A stretch of 64,000 nucleotides of DNA from NCBI GenBank assembly GCA_027943335.1, contig BSBK01006441.1, positions 758,501-822,500 of the forward strand. Reading direction: 5' to 3'. Position 1 is the stretch's first letter, and the number at the start of each line of letters is the position of its first letter. The stretch is from Chamaecyparis obtusa (lineage: Eukaryota > Streptophyta > Pinopsida > Cupressales > Cupressaceae). Position numbers and translations under genes: made by a program. The notes below the pieces were generated by a model. That model searched no databases. It was not told the origin of the DNA and saw nothing but the letters and a program-made list of their open reading frames with translations. Shown piece after piece: positions 10,801 through 21,344 of this stretch.

Positions 10801-11960
10801 GACACCATCCGCTGCCAATGAAAGCCTAAGATTACGAGGTTCTTCTTTGAAGTGTTGCCACTTTTCCTCTATGTGCATAAATGCCGAACCATCCGCAGGG
10901 ATTTGAATAATGTCATCTCGACTTCTATTGCGTGCATGGTAATCCATAAATTGTGCCAAGCTAGTACACCTGAATAATTGTCGCATCCGTGGAATAATGG
11001 GGATGTAACGAAGAACCTTGTGAGGGACCTTTTTTGTTATTCGATCTGTTCGATATCTACTCGTATGACATATAGGGCATTGTGTTGCAAATTCATGTTC
11101 TTTATAATATATAATATGATCATTGGGACAAGCATGTATTGCTTGATACTCCATTCCAATATCTTTCATAATAGCAGATAATTCTCGATATGAGCGAGGT
11201 AGAATATTTGATGGTGGTAACAAAAACTCGCCTATCAATCTACAGCAAAAAATATAAGTTGTTAATATAAACAATATTAGTGGTACATTATTCACCCTTT
11301 GTTAACTATAAAGACATATATGACATACCTTAACATACGTGACATTGTTATGTTGGATAAACCATTCATAACCTTCAAGTTCAACAACAACAATACAGCA
11401 GAGAGAAGAGTTGTTTGGGAGTCTTTGTATAGGGGCTCGTATGCCTTCTCAAGTAGAGGTACATCAAGGCTATCATCATCATCATGATCAGATCCACTTG
11501 GACTAAATGTGTCATGGATCAATGTATTTATACCATCATCTTCAATTGTGTTTTCTAGCGCATGATCGTCATCTTCCATGGGATCATTATCTTCACCTTG
11601 GATATTCGCACCCCCATGTTCCTCCATATCATGTACTTCCCTGGGGAGATCAACCTATATAAAATTGATTAACATAAATAAACCATGATCTTCAACTCAT
11701 CATCAAGTGATTTCATATGTATATAAATTGTTAAAATGATATAATGAACAACTTACCAGTGGATGATAGTCATGCCCCCCTTCAATGTGACCATTCTCCC
11801 TACAATGTCTCTTAACTGTTTTGATTAGCAATCTTCTACGGTTTAAGCCCTTACAAATTTTGCAGGGACAATAACATTTTCCATCACCTTTTCTTTTCAA
11901 GTTAGACCACAATCTAGCGATTGTCTCCCTATTTTGTTCTTCACTTATATTATCTGACAT
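7696..11960 (-). pseudogene. CACTA TNP2/TNPD-type transposase, 10 exons, three internal stops
   Basis: Exons 11757-11960, 11329-11654, 10680-11239, 10402-10581, 10076-10312, 9547-9983, 9363-9442, 8810-9222, 8518-8720 and 7696-8436 join in phase to 1126 codons. Domains in order are: an N-terminal transposase-associated zinc-binding region (CYCPCKIC, then HCRENGH); the Transposase family tnp2 core (ACPNDHIIYYKEHE, LAADGVNPFGEM, PPWMSIKREHIMLAM, FACPVCG, LFDLMHVGKNITETL, LKTHDWHTFIK); DUF4218 (IPHLLCEMQKCLPPTFF, ELCGPAHTRSMWMVERHL, AHPEGSMVEGYMV); DUF4216 (YYGILDDILECDF, NDPNRTVIEHDNGFTMVNT, DPYVLPSQ); and a long Asp/Glu tail. It would cut the element at its CACTA ends. Stops at 8994-8996, 8946-8948 and 8068-8070 interrupt otherwise family-like sequence, so the copy is dead as read. 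Length and order match the family. Confidence 0.9.
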
Positions 11961-12059
11961 GATCGTTCTTCGCAGGAAGCAAAAATTGGGCTATGAAAAC
12001 TTCGGTCTACAACTTTCAGTGACTAAGCAAAATTGTCAAAAGTACACAAATCTTCTTAG

Positions 12060-12720
12060 ACCTAGTTAAATCCTTTAATATTTTAAAAGTCTAGTTAAAA
12101 TATACATTAGATTAAAAAATATACAATTTTCATGCCTGAGCGCGCAGCTACGACTAGTGCAATGGTATTCTTGCTTAGCTCTAGAAGCTCTCTAGCAATC
12201 AAAACATATAAGCTACAAGGCCTAACAGCAATTTCAAAACATATAAGCTACAAGGCAAGACATATTACATGACATGGCAAAAGGATTAAAATATACATTA
12301 GATTAAAATATATACAATTTTCAAACCTGAGCGCGCAGCTATAACTCGTGCAATGGTCTTCTTGCTTAGCTCTAGAAGCTCTCCAGCAATCAAAACATAT
12401 AAGCTATTAGAATTCATTAACTTTCTGTAATTGGAAAACTCTATTTGATATTAGACCGTAAACTACTACTATTCTCTCCATAAGAACTAAGTACAAAATT
12501 CTTTCAAGTTCACATCCATGATTCCCTTTAGATTAAAATATACAGCAAAAATAAGCTAAAAGTCTAGTTAAAATATACATTAGATTAAAAAATATACAAT
12601 TTTCAAACCTGAGCGCGCGGCTATAACTCGTGCAATGGTCTTCTTGCTTAGCTTTAGAAGCTCTCCAGCAATCAAAACATTTAAGCTACAAGGCCTAATA
12701 GCAATTTCAAAACAAGGGTC
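12060..12720. repeat. Three-copy repeat upstream of the transposase start
   Basis: A block containing AAATATACATTAGATTAAAA, then CCTGAGCGCGCAGCT, then CTTGCTTAGCTCTAGAAGCT, then CAATCAAAACATATAAGC occurs three times, with the GAGCGCGC core at about 12138, 12329 and 12611. It sits just upstream of the minus-strand transposase ATG (11960), where the promoter and 5' leader should be. The GC-rich core in AT-rich surroundings is a candidate protein-binding site; function is inferred from position only. Confidence 0.6.
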
Positions 12721-12779
12721 ATCAAAAGAACCAAAAACAATGTGTGCAAACAATACCTTGTGAAGTGGTATAGACAATT

Positions 12780-13390
12780 AGAAGATGCTACTATGTGCTA
12801 GGGAACTTCTTAGAACTGTTGGTATATTCTTACAACTTGTTACACCTGGGATATTCTTCTCTGTAGATGCTACTGTGTGCCATGGTCCAAACGGGCCCAT
12901 AAATGTAGTTGAATAGCAATACATTCAAGTGGCTTACACAAGGGACAGTCACTGTGAGATATCCTCATGTGTGACTGTCCTTGTCACAAATGAGGACATC
13001 TCACAGTGACTGTCCCTTGTGTAATTGCCACTTGAATGAGGTCAGTCACTGTAAAGACAACATGATAATGTACACATACAATGAGTGTACATTATCATGT
13101 TGTCTTTACAGTGGCTGCCCTCATGTTGTATATTCTTCTCTGTAGATGCTACTACGTGCTAGGGAACTTCTTAGAACTGTTGGTATATTCTTACAACTTG
13201 TTACACCTGGGATATTCTTCTCTGTAGATGCTACTGTGTGTCGTGGTCCAAACGGGCCCATAAATGTGGTTGAATAGCAATGCATTCAAGTGGCAATTAC
13301 ACAAGGAACAGTCACTGTGAGATGTCCTCATGTGTGACTGTCCTTGTCACAAATGAGGACATCTCACAGTGACTGTCCCTTGTGTAATTA
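12780..13390. repeat. Duplicated module: GGGCCC-type terminus plus hairpin
   Basis: Two direct copies 361 bp apart each contain TGTGCTAGGGAACTTCTTAG, a TTACACCTGGGATATTCTTC segment, CTGTAGATGCTACTGTGTG and a GGTCCAAACGGGCCC end (ending at 12898 and 13259), followed by a long hairpin. In the second copy the arms lie at about 13300-13329 and 13354-13383, with a 24-nt loop. Inverted copies occur at 568-700. Confidence 0.75.
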
Positions 13391-13399
13391 AGTATTGTG

Positions 13400-13800
13400 G
13401 GGAAGCATTCTAAATAACCAAAGCCGCTAACAATAAATTCAACACAGATATGTCCTCATTTCTGGGTATTTTAGCTCTCTAACAGCTGAATACCAGATTA
13501 AATAATAATGACAAAAGAAAAATAAACCCAACGTACTCAGAAATTGTAGCTGTGATTTTGCGGAGGGAATCTCTCTCGGCGCTGTTGAAAACACAAATGA
13601 CAACCCACTTGATTTCGCAGAGGGAATATCTCTCGGTGCTGTTCAAAACACAAATGACAACCCGCTTTGTTCAAAACACAAATGATAACCCGCTTGATTT
13701 CGCGGAGGGAATCTCTCTCGGCGCTGTTGAAAACACAAATGACAACGTTCCTTTTTTTTTTTGCACTTATATCCTGACCAACATAAGGTCCATTTGTAAT
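13400..13800. repeat. Internal copy of the CACTA sub-terminal block
   Basis: A leader of about 150 bp (from AACCAAAGCCGCTAACAATA to ACGTACTCAGAAATTGTAGC) is followed by three degenerate copies of GCGGAGGGAATCTCTCTCGG / GCTGTTGAAAACACAAATGA. The same leader plus copies recurs at about 19150-19460 and 19565-19930, next to the transposon end. This copy marks an internal duplication of the terminal region. Confidence 0.75.
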
Positions 13801-16800
13801 ACAACATGATAATGTACACTTACAGTGAGTGTACATTATCATGTTGTCCTTAGAGTGACTATCCTCATTTGTTGAAGAAGAAAAGCATTAATGTGGCTGA
13901 ATAGCAATACATTCAAGTGGCAATGACACAAGGGACAGTCACTATGAGATGTCCTCATTTGAGACTGTCCTTACAGTGAGTGTACATTATCATGGTGTCT
14001 TTAGAGTGACTGTCCTCATTTGTTGAAGAAGAAAAGCATTAATGTGGTTCAATAGCAATACATTCAAGTGGCAATTACACAAGGGACAATCACTGTGAGA
14101 TGTCCTCATGTGTGACTGTCCTTGTCACAAATGAGGACATCTCACAATGACTGTCCCTTGTGTAATTCAAGTGGTAATTACACAAGGGACAGTCACTGTG
14201 AGATGTCCTCATTTGTGACTGTCCTTACAATGAGTGTACATTATCATGTTGTCTTTAGAGTGACTGTCCTCATTTGTTGAAGAAGAAAAGCATTAATGTG
14301 GTTCAATAGCAATACATTCAAGTGACAATTACACAAGGGACAATGTCATGAGCCGTGACATATTGAACTTAGTATAATAATAAAATGATTAGATGATATA
14401 TAATAATCTATTATTAACGGTATATAACAATAATATATAATTATTATCAAAAGATAATAATAATATATAGTTAGCATAATAAGTAATATGTTAATTAAAT
14501 AATATTAAAATATTAATAAATAATATAATTATGATTATAATTATAATATAAATTAATAATAAATAATTATTAATAAATTATATATATTATATTATAATAA
14601 TATATTAAGTAATAATATTAAATCAATTATTGATATAATAATTTTAATATATAAATAATATTAATAAACCTCTCAATATAAAACAATATGTTATCACTAT
14701 AATAATATTTATTATAATATTATTAATATTACTAACATCATTAATTATAATATTTAATAATAACAATAACATTAATAATAATAATAATAATAATAACGTT
14801 TAAAGCAATATCGAATATCTGTAATCGATATACATCTACATTAAACATCTGCATTATCTATCACGATGAGGAATGAAGAAGTGATACAACAATCACTAGT
14901 CATTACACATCGATACCATGAGAGGATGATTAATGAACCAAATACTATGAAGTCAAGATCAACATGATATGAATAAGGGATAGGTCGCTATGTGTTTCAG
15001 AAGATGTATTGATAAGCAAGAAGGATAACCATTCATATATTATAAATAATCATTAATTGCACAAGTTTAGACAATGACATATCCGATAAAGCAATATCAA
15101 ACATGAAGACCCGCTAGCAAATATGCACCATCACTTCCTATGTTATCATGACAATAACATAAACTAGATTGAATTCTACTATCTATATCAATAGACACCA
15201 CATAGGAGGATATTGACTAAAGGATTGAAAGATTATCGATTGTCTGACATAAACCACATCTTGTAGAAACACAAAAGCATCAGTGATTATATCACAAGCT
15301 ATTGATGAATGAGGCATCAGTCATGGATAATAAGTACAATATATCCTTAAGTATTAACAGGAATGGAAGTCAATTTGAAGATCAAACTCCATTACCAGCA
15401 ATCAACCAATAAATGGACAATTATCAAAAAATGATATCGACTTATATCAGAGTAGAAAGATTGGATATCATCATAACAATATGGGATAAGGCAAGAGTTA
15501 ATATCGATTGACTAAATACTAATGATAGTTAGACCAAACTAATACAAACACAATGGATGTTAACTACTGGTTGCACTACCAATTAGGGAAGATTACCTTC
15601 ATAAAAAGATTTGATATTGAGTCAATCTGGGAGTTATCTATGATCAGAAAATAATGAAATAATATTATGTGAACTGTCGGATTATGGAAAGGTGTGATTA
15701 ACAAAGGGACATGGAGGAAGAAACAAGACACGTCTCATTCATAGCATCTCTTCATTTGTTAAAGACAATATAAGAATGCATTCTCGTCAGTCACTCAAGG
15801 CATCATTAGAACTTTATTTACTTATCCATATTTGGATATACTCAATAGAGCATCTGCCTTTGGCAGTTTGGTTTCAAGTTTATCATTGCAGATCAGAGAC
15901 AACACCATGATTGCACAGATAGAAAGGATAGTCAGAAACAACATCAATATTTGAAGTTGCAAGCATATAATTTAGAATCTGAAATAGCAACATATCACTC
16001 ATAGCGATATTACACATTTGCATAATTACATCATCATATCAGACACAGCAAATACATTGCTGTAAGCAATACTTATTGATTGTATATCGATATTGTTTAT
16101 ATCAGACATACCATCATTATACTATCACTATAAGTGATAGGAAACATCATATTCATAGCATATTTCATATCATTATATCCGACAGTGCTATTAAACATAT
16201 TGGTATCAATATCATCTTGCACACATATTGTGATTGAATCTGAAATAGCGGTTGATATCTTAAGTAACCTCCATTACTTAGTTTAATTGTAAGTATCTGA
16301 TAGAGTAAGTCTGAGAAGTGGAGTAATTGTTCCTGTTTTCCAAGTTAGCCAAAAAGGGGACATTACAGACAATCACTGTGAGATGTCCTCATGTGTGACT
16401 GTCCTTGTCACAAATGAGGACATCTCACAATGACTGTCCCTTGTGTAATTCAAGCGGTAATTACACAAGGGACAGTCACTGTGAGATGTCATCATTTGTG
16501 ACTGTCCTTACAATGAGTGTACATTATCATGTTGTCTTTAGAGTGACTGTCCTCATTTGTTGAAGAAGAAAAGCATTAATCTGGTTCAATAGCAATACAT
16601 TCAAGTGACAATTACACAAGGGACAATCACTGTGAGATGTCCTCATGTGTGACTATCCTTGTCACAAATGAGGACATCTCACAATGACTGTCCCTTATGT
16701 AATTCAAGCGGAAATTACACAAGGGACAGTCACTGTGAGATGTCCTCATTTGTGACTGTCCTTACAGTGAGTGTACATTATCATGTTGTCTTTAGAGTGA

Positions 16801-17316
16801 CTGTCCTCATTTGTTGAAGAAGAAAAGCATTAATGTGGTTCAATAGCAATACATTAAAGTGGCAATTACACAAGGGACAATCACTGTGAGATGTCCTCAT
16901 GTGTGACTGTCCTTGTCACAAATGAGGACATCTCACAATGACTGTCCCTTGTGTAATTCAAGCAGCAATTACACAAGGGACAGTCACTGTGAGATGTCCT
17001 CATTTGTGACTATCCTTACAGTGAGTGTACATTATCATGTTGTCTTTAGAGTGACTATCCTCATTTGTTGAAGAAGAAAAGCATTAATGTGGTTCAATAG
17101 CAATACATTCAATCGGCAATTACACAAGGGACAGTCACTGTGAGATGTCCTCATTTGTGACTGTCCTTACAGTGAGTGTACATTATCATGTTGTCTTTAG
17201 AGTGACTGTCCTCATTTGTTGAAGAAGAAAAGAATTAATGTGGTTCAATAGAAATACATTCAAGTGGCAATTACACAAGGGACAATCGATCACTGTGAGA
17301 TGTCCTCATGTGTGAC
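13800..17316. repeat. Right sub-terminal array of 254-bp and 151-bp units
   Basis: The anchor GTTGAAGAAGAAAAGC recurs at 13871, 14022, 14276, 16559, 16813, 17067 and 17218. Spacings are 151, 254, 2283, 254, 254 and 151 bp. Removing the 2029 bp of the nested solo LTR plus one target copy from the third interval leaves exactly 254. The long unit differs from the short one by about 103 bp, an inverted second copy of the CAGTCACTGTGAGATGTCC module, which makes the long units able to form hairpins of 30 bp or more. Inverted, matching units lie at 241-1480. Confidence 0.85.
14344..16367. mobile_element. Solo LTR (2024 bp) with 5-bp target duplication GACAA
   Basis: The insertion begins TGTCATGAGCCGTGACA and ends GGGGACATTACA, giving TG...CA termini with a short TGT/ACA inverted repeat. 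It is flanked by GACAA at 14339-14343 and 16368-16372, and removal restores the host repeat unit exactly. No PBS, PPT, internal domain or second LTR is present, so it is best read as a solo LTR left by recombination between two LTRs. The first 17 bases are themselves a small palindrome (TGTCATG / CGTGACA). The interior is very AT-rich with ATTAATAAT-like runs (14390-14800). Its orientation and superfamily are not determinable here. Confidence 0.85.
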
Positions 17317-18798
17317 CTTTGTGAAGGCAAGTGCCAATTTGTACCCAAGTTACCAATATTGTGGCAAAAGTGGGAATGAAGCATTTAGGGGTCAAATTGG
17401 GCAAAGAAGTGTAGAAGTGGCCTATGTGAGGTCTAAATAGCCTAACTAAGTCATGGTTAGGGTCTTATGGTGTTTGAACAATAAGTTTTGAACCAAAATC
17501 CCAAAGGTTGTAACAAGTTGTCAATGTTGTCATTCACAACATTGACAACATTTGTGCAAGGGAGCATTTTCGAGTAAGATGGTTATGTAACTATATGAAA
17601 CCATTGAATTAGGCATCAGATCAACTATAAGAGGCCTCCATCGATCTGTGCAAAAGGTTGGGGGGAAAAACATTTGGAATTAAGAAGATTTGTAGAGTAA
17701 CACGGTTTTAGTGAATTCTTGAGTTTTTTTGTTTCTTTGTTTTCAGTTGATTAATGGATTAGATGGCTCGCAGTGTCTATTGGAAAAGTTAGTACAAGTT
17801 GTTTTTTTATTCTGTGTTGTGTTTTTTTTTGAGTTTTGAAGCATTCCAACTAGTTTGTTAATTCTTTTGTTAAGTACCCTATCATTGGTTTGAACCAGGC
17901 AGGTTGAACAAATGGAGTCTTAGCTCATCATTCCATTGTCAATTTTGTACGGGCTCTTGGAATGGGTGAGGAGAATCCATGTACTATATGTTTGGAAGGA
18001 GAGGCCCTGGGAAGCTCATTTTCTATGTTTGTAATGATGTCCTAGGTGAGTCAGTTGAGCACAGTTAGGGATGACAAATCATTACAAGAAGATTACAACA
18101 AGTTGAATGCATTGGTTGCTTCAACTAAAATCTCATGGAGAGGTAGACACACATCTAAAGAAGCCCCAAGTCAAATTAGAAGATTGGGTGAGTTTCTTTG
18201 GCTACTAAGAAAACAAACTCTTAGTCAGACTGTCCAAGTTGTGTCAAAATACTTGTTTTCAGGCATGGCTGTAGCAGTTGGTGTACAAAAAATCTAGGAG
18301 GAGAAGACCTTAGATATCTTGGAGTTCTCAATAAAGGGCATCTGAATCCTAAGCCCTTTAGGTGGCTTAATATAAACAAAAAGGCTTGACAAAGGCCTAA
18401 TTGCTAGCAGCCTATTTTTGGGTGCAATTGGCATGGTTTGATGAACCGGATTGAAGTACTGATGAAAAGTATAGGTGAAGGAGTAATATTGAAACCAATA
18501 GAGGTCCTAGTGGCCAGCCTCTCCATGGAGTAAAGTTCTAGTTGAATGTGTTTCAATTTGTGAAGACAAGACTAGGAGTGTCCTAGTAGCTAGATTGGTA
18601 TTGAGTAGAGTTCGTTGTATTTCTTGTTGGTGTGCACTAGTTGAAGGAGTGGGATCTTGGGTAGAGATACCTAAAGAGTGTAGGGATAGTTAAGTACCTT
18701 ATCAAGTCAAAACATTGGCCTAAAGAGACCCTAGTGAAGGATAGGGAGTGAGCAAGACAAAGTGTTACATCAATTAACAAGATCATTTTTTGGTAATT
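17317..18798. other. Unidentified insertion within the right array
   Basis: The repeat array breaks off at 17316 and resumes near 18799, so about 1.48 kb has been inserted or substituted. It begins CTTTGTGAAGGCAAGTGCC. It contains a 14-bp perfect hairpin at 17517-17549 and a short open frame (18046-18297) without recognised similarity. No LTR pair or convincing target duplication was seen. It could be a retrotransposon fragment. Confidence 0.4.
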
Positions 18799-19040
18799 GT
18801 GTACATTATCATGTTGTCTTTACAGTGACTGTCCTCATTTGTTGAAGAAGAAAAGCATTAATGTGGTTCAATAGAAATACATTCAAGTGGAAATTACACA
18901 AGGGAATATCACTATGAGATGTCCTAAGTGTGACTGTCCTTGTCACAAATGAGGACATCTCACAGTGACTGTCCCTTGTGTAATTTCCACTTGAATGAGG
19001 ACAGTCACTGTAAAGACAACATGATAATGTACACAAGTAC
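18799..19040. repeat. Continuation of the right sub-terminal array
   Basis: Contains the GTTGAAGAAGAAAAGC anchor (about 18840) and a full hairpin (about 18895-18985), bounded on both sides by inverted copies of GTGTACATTATCATGTTGTC. It resumes the array interrupted at 17316. Confidence 0.8.
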
Positions 19041-19049
19041 CGTGAAGGT

Positions 19050-19940
19050 AGTCGCAAGTTAGGGCTGTTTCATTGCATACCCGAAACAATGAAGACATTA
19101 CAGTCCACAAAACGTTTGTGCTTGAAAGATGAACAAATAAAATTAAACTTCTAAATAACCAAAAACGCTAACAATAAATTCAACACAGATATGTCCTCAT
19201 TTCTGGGTATTTTAGCTCTCTAACAGCTGAATACCAGATTACATAATAATGACAAAAGAAAAATAAACCCAACGTACTCAGAAATTGTAGCTGTGATTTC
19301 ACGGAGGGAATCTCTCTCGGCGCTGTTGAAAACACAAATGACAACGTTCTTGTTTTTTTTGCCCTTATATCCCGATGTGATTTCGCGGAGGGTTACGGTG
19401 CTGTTGAAAACACAAATGACAACGTTCCTTTTTTTTTTTGCCCTTATATCCCAACAACATCGCAATTGCAAGTTAGGGCTGTTTCACTGCATACCCGAAA
19501 CAATGAAGACGTTACGGTCCACAAAATGTTTGTGCTTGAAAGATGAACAAATAAAATTAAACTTCTAAATAACCAAAGCCGCTAACAATAAATTCAACAT
19601 AGATATGTCCTCATTTCTGGGTATTTTAGCTCTCTAACAGCTGAATACCAGATTACATAATAATGACAAAAGAAAAATAAACCCAACGTACTCAAAAATT
19701 GTAGCTGTGATTTCGCGGAGGGTTACGACGCTGTTGAAAACACAAATGACAATGTTCTTGTTTTTTTTGCCCTTATATCCCGATGTGATTTCGCGGAGGG
19801 TTACGGTGCTGTTGAAAACACAAATGACAACGTTCTTATTTTTTTTGCCCTTATATCCTGATGTGATTTCGCGGAGGGTTACAGCGCTGTTGAAAACACA
19901 CATGACAATGTTCCTTTTTAATTTTGCGCTTATATCCCGA
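19050..19940. repeat. CACTA sub-terminal block, two direct copies
   Basis: Two copies of the leader (AACCAAAGCCGCTAACAATA to CCAACGTACTC; about 19155 and 19568) are each followed by two or three units of about 75 bp: TGATTTCGCGGAGGGTTACG, GCTGTTGAAAACACAAATGA, CAACGTTC, a T-rich tract and GCCCTTATATCCCGA. Direct repetition just inside a CACTA end is typical of this superfamily, where such repeats are bound by the accessory protein. Confidence 0.8.
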
Positions 19941-20088
19941 CAACGTCACAATTGCGACAGTGCCAAATGTATTGTCGTCGCAAATTATGACGGTGTCGGG
20001 CTATATTTGAAAAAAAAAGGCCAAAACCGCATGACATTTGCCTGCCGTCGCAAATTGCCGTCGCAATTTCACCCCAAATGTATTAGTG
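19941..20088 (-). repeat. CACTA terminal inverted repeat and GCCGTCGCAAATT motif cluster
   Basis: The minus strand starts CACTAATACATTTGGGG at 20088 and then carries repeated GCGACGGC-type words: plus-strand GTCGTCGCAAATT (about 19975), GCCGTCGCAAATT (about 20044) and GCCGTCGCAATTTC (about 20057). These short GC-rich direct repeats are candidate binding sites for the TNPA-like protein. The junction with the copia LTR is at 20088/20089, where TTT is the likely 3-bp target duplication. Confidence 0.8.
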
Positions 20089-21287
20089 TTTAAGCTGAGT
20101 GATGTTAGTGTCGACCGAGCCAGTATATGTTGAGGAAATTCAGTGTTGACCAAACATCAGTTTATTATTGAGGAAGACAATATTAGCCAAGGGAAATAGT
20201 TTCAAGTGATGACCGAGCTATGCAGTGATGACCGAGGAGTTAAACACAGTATTGACCAAGCGTTAGTAATTTACATTTGAGGAAGAATTTAGATTCCTAG
20301 CCGACATGTTTGAATTCTTGGATTATGTAAATCATGTTGACTTTATTTATTGAATGTATGGAGCATTTAATGCATAGTAAACTATTTTATTGTGATTCTA
20401 TAAAGAGATTAGAGATGTTTCTAGAAGGATGGATGAAGAACATAATGTTGGAAGGATTTGATGAATCTGACCTAACTCTAAGATCTATGGAGGAGATTAA
20501 GCAGCAAAAGATGGATCTACCTATTGAAGAGGTATTAAGGAAACCTAAGTGTGAGGATGAAGTAGTATGCTAGAGTTATTATTTTTATTGACTGAATAAG
20601 AAGAAAAGGCTGAAGGAGAAGGAGTTGTGATTATTTGAAGGGATTTCTGAGCAGATTAGTGATGGAGATGGAAATGGATCTCAGTTAGTAAGCCAACATA
20701 TATATGTAAGAATTGGATCTATTATTTGCAAAGTGAGTTGTATGTTTTCAGATCAAACACTGCTGTTACTTTCTAACCATTGTATCAGTTTAAATCCTTT
20801 AATCAAGGTTGACCTAACAGTCATTGTATAAATCCTTTAATCAAGGTTTCATTGTAATGGAATGTACTTAAGTCCTCTAACAAGGCTCACTCCTAATAGG
20901 GTGGTTGAAATCCTTTAACCGGGTCACACCTAGCAGTGTGTTTGTAAACCTTTGGTAGGGTTGGCTTTTCACAGAGCTCACTTTAGAAGAGTGAAAATAT
21001 TAGTAACATGTTACAAAGTGGTTTTTCCCAAATTGGGTTTCCACTATAAATCCTGGTGTTAATACTTGTGTGAATGTTTTGGTTTGAACATTTTTGTGTT
21101 TTGCAAGTTAAATACTATTGGATAGTGGATTGCACTGTTATATGTTTTTGATATACATTCGGTAATGATCGAGTAGCTGTTGGTTGTTAGATATGAGTTA
21201 TTGAAGTGTTTAAAAGTTTATTTTATACATCTAGACCCGAGAACAACTGATTCACCCCCCTCTTTGTTGTTGTGAATCATATTAACA
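20089..21287 (+). repeat. 5' LTR remnant of the first copia element
   Basis: Aligns with 26362-27560 across its length. It begins at the CACTA junction (TTTAAGCTGAGTGATG against TTTAAGCCGAGTGATG in the 3' LTR) and ends ATTAACA at 21287. The first 278 bp of the LTR are missing because the DNA transposon separates them. Confidence 0.9.
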
Positions 21288-21289
21288 AT

Positions 21290-21301
21290 TGGTATCATAG
21301 C
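21290..21301 (+). other. Primer binding site (tRNA-Met type)
   Basis: TGGTATCATAGC directly follows the LTR end with a 2-nt gap. It differs by one base from the plant initiator tRNA-Met complement TGGTATCAGAGC used by many copia elements. Confidence 0.85.
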
Positions 21302-21344
21302 TGTTGGTGCTTACGGAGAATAAGTTTAAAGGTACTTGAAGTAA

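Larger units (their letters stand above)
1..20088 (-). mobile_element. CACTA (En/Spm-type) DNA transposon, left end outside window
   Basis: The element is read on the minus strand. Its 5' terminus is at 20088, where the minus strand begins CACTAATACATTTGGGG, the hallmark of this superfamily. Inside lie a TNP2-type transposase (7696-11960) and a second, TNPA-like gene (3714-7442), the usual two-gene set. Both gene blocks are flanked by inverted copies of the same sub-terminal repeats (about 241-1600 on the left, 12780-20088 on the right). No left CACTA terminus was found, so it is inferred to lie upstream of position 1. The right end abuts a truncated copia LTR, showing insertion into that LTR; the matching first part of the LTR is absent from the window, which agrees with a left end outside it. 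A solo LTR (14344-16367) and an unidentified insertion (17317-18798) are nested inside. The genes carry five premature stops in total, so this copy is probably non-autonomous now. Confidence 0.85.

Noticed and set aside
13800..17316. CRISPR-like regular repeats
   Set aside because: Repeats are contiguous, long and palindromic without unique spacers, and the context is a eukaryotic transposon.
18046..18297. 83-codon ORF in the unidentified insertion
   Set aside because: No recognised similarity and no supporting signals; mentioned only as part of the insertion.
20334..20573. 79-codon ORF in the copia LTR
   Set aside because: It lies inside the LTR, and the matching frame in the 3' LTR is broken, so there is no evidence of coding.
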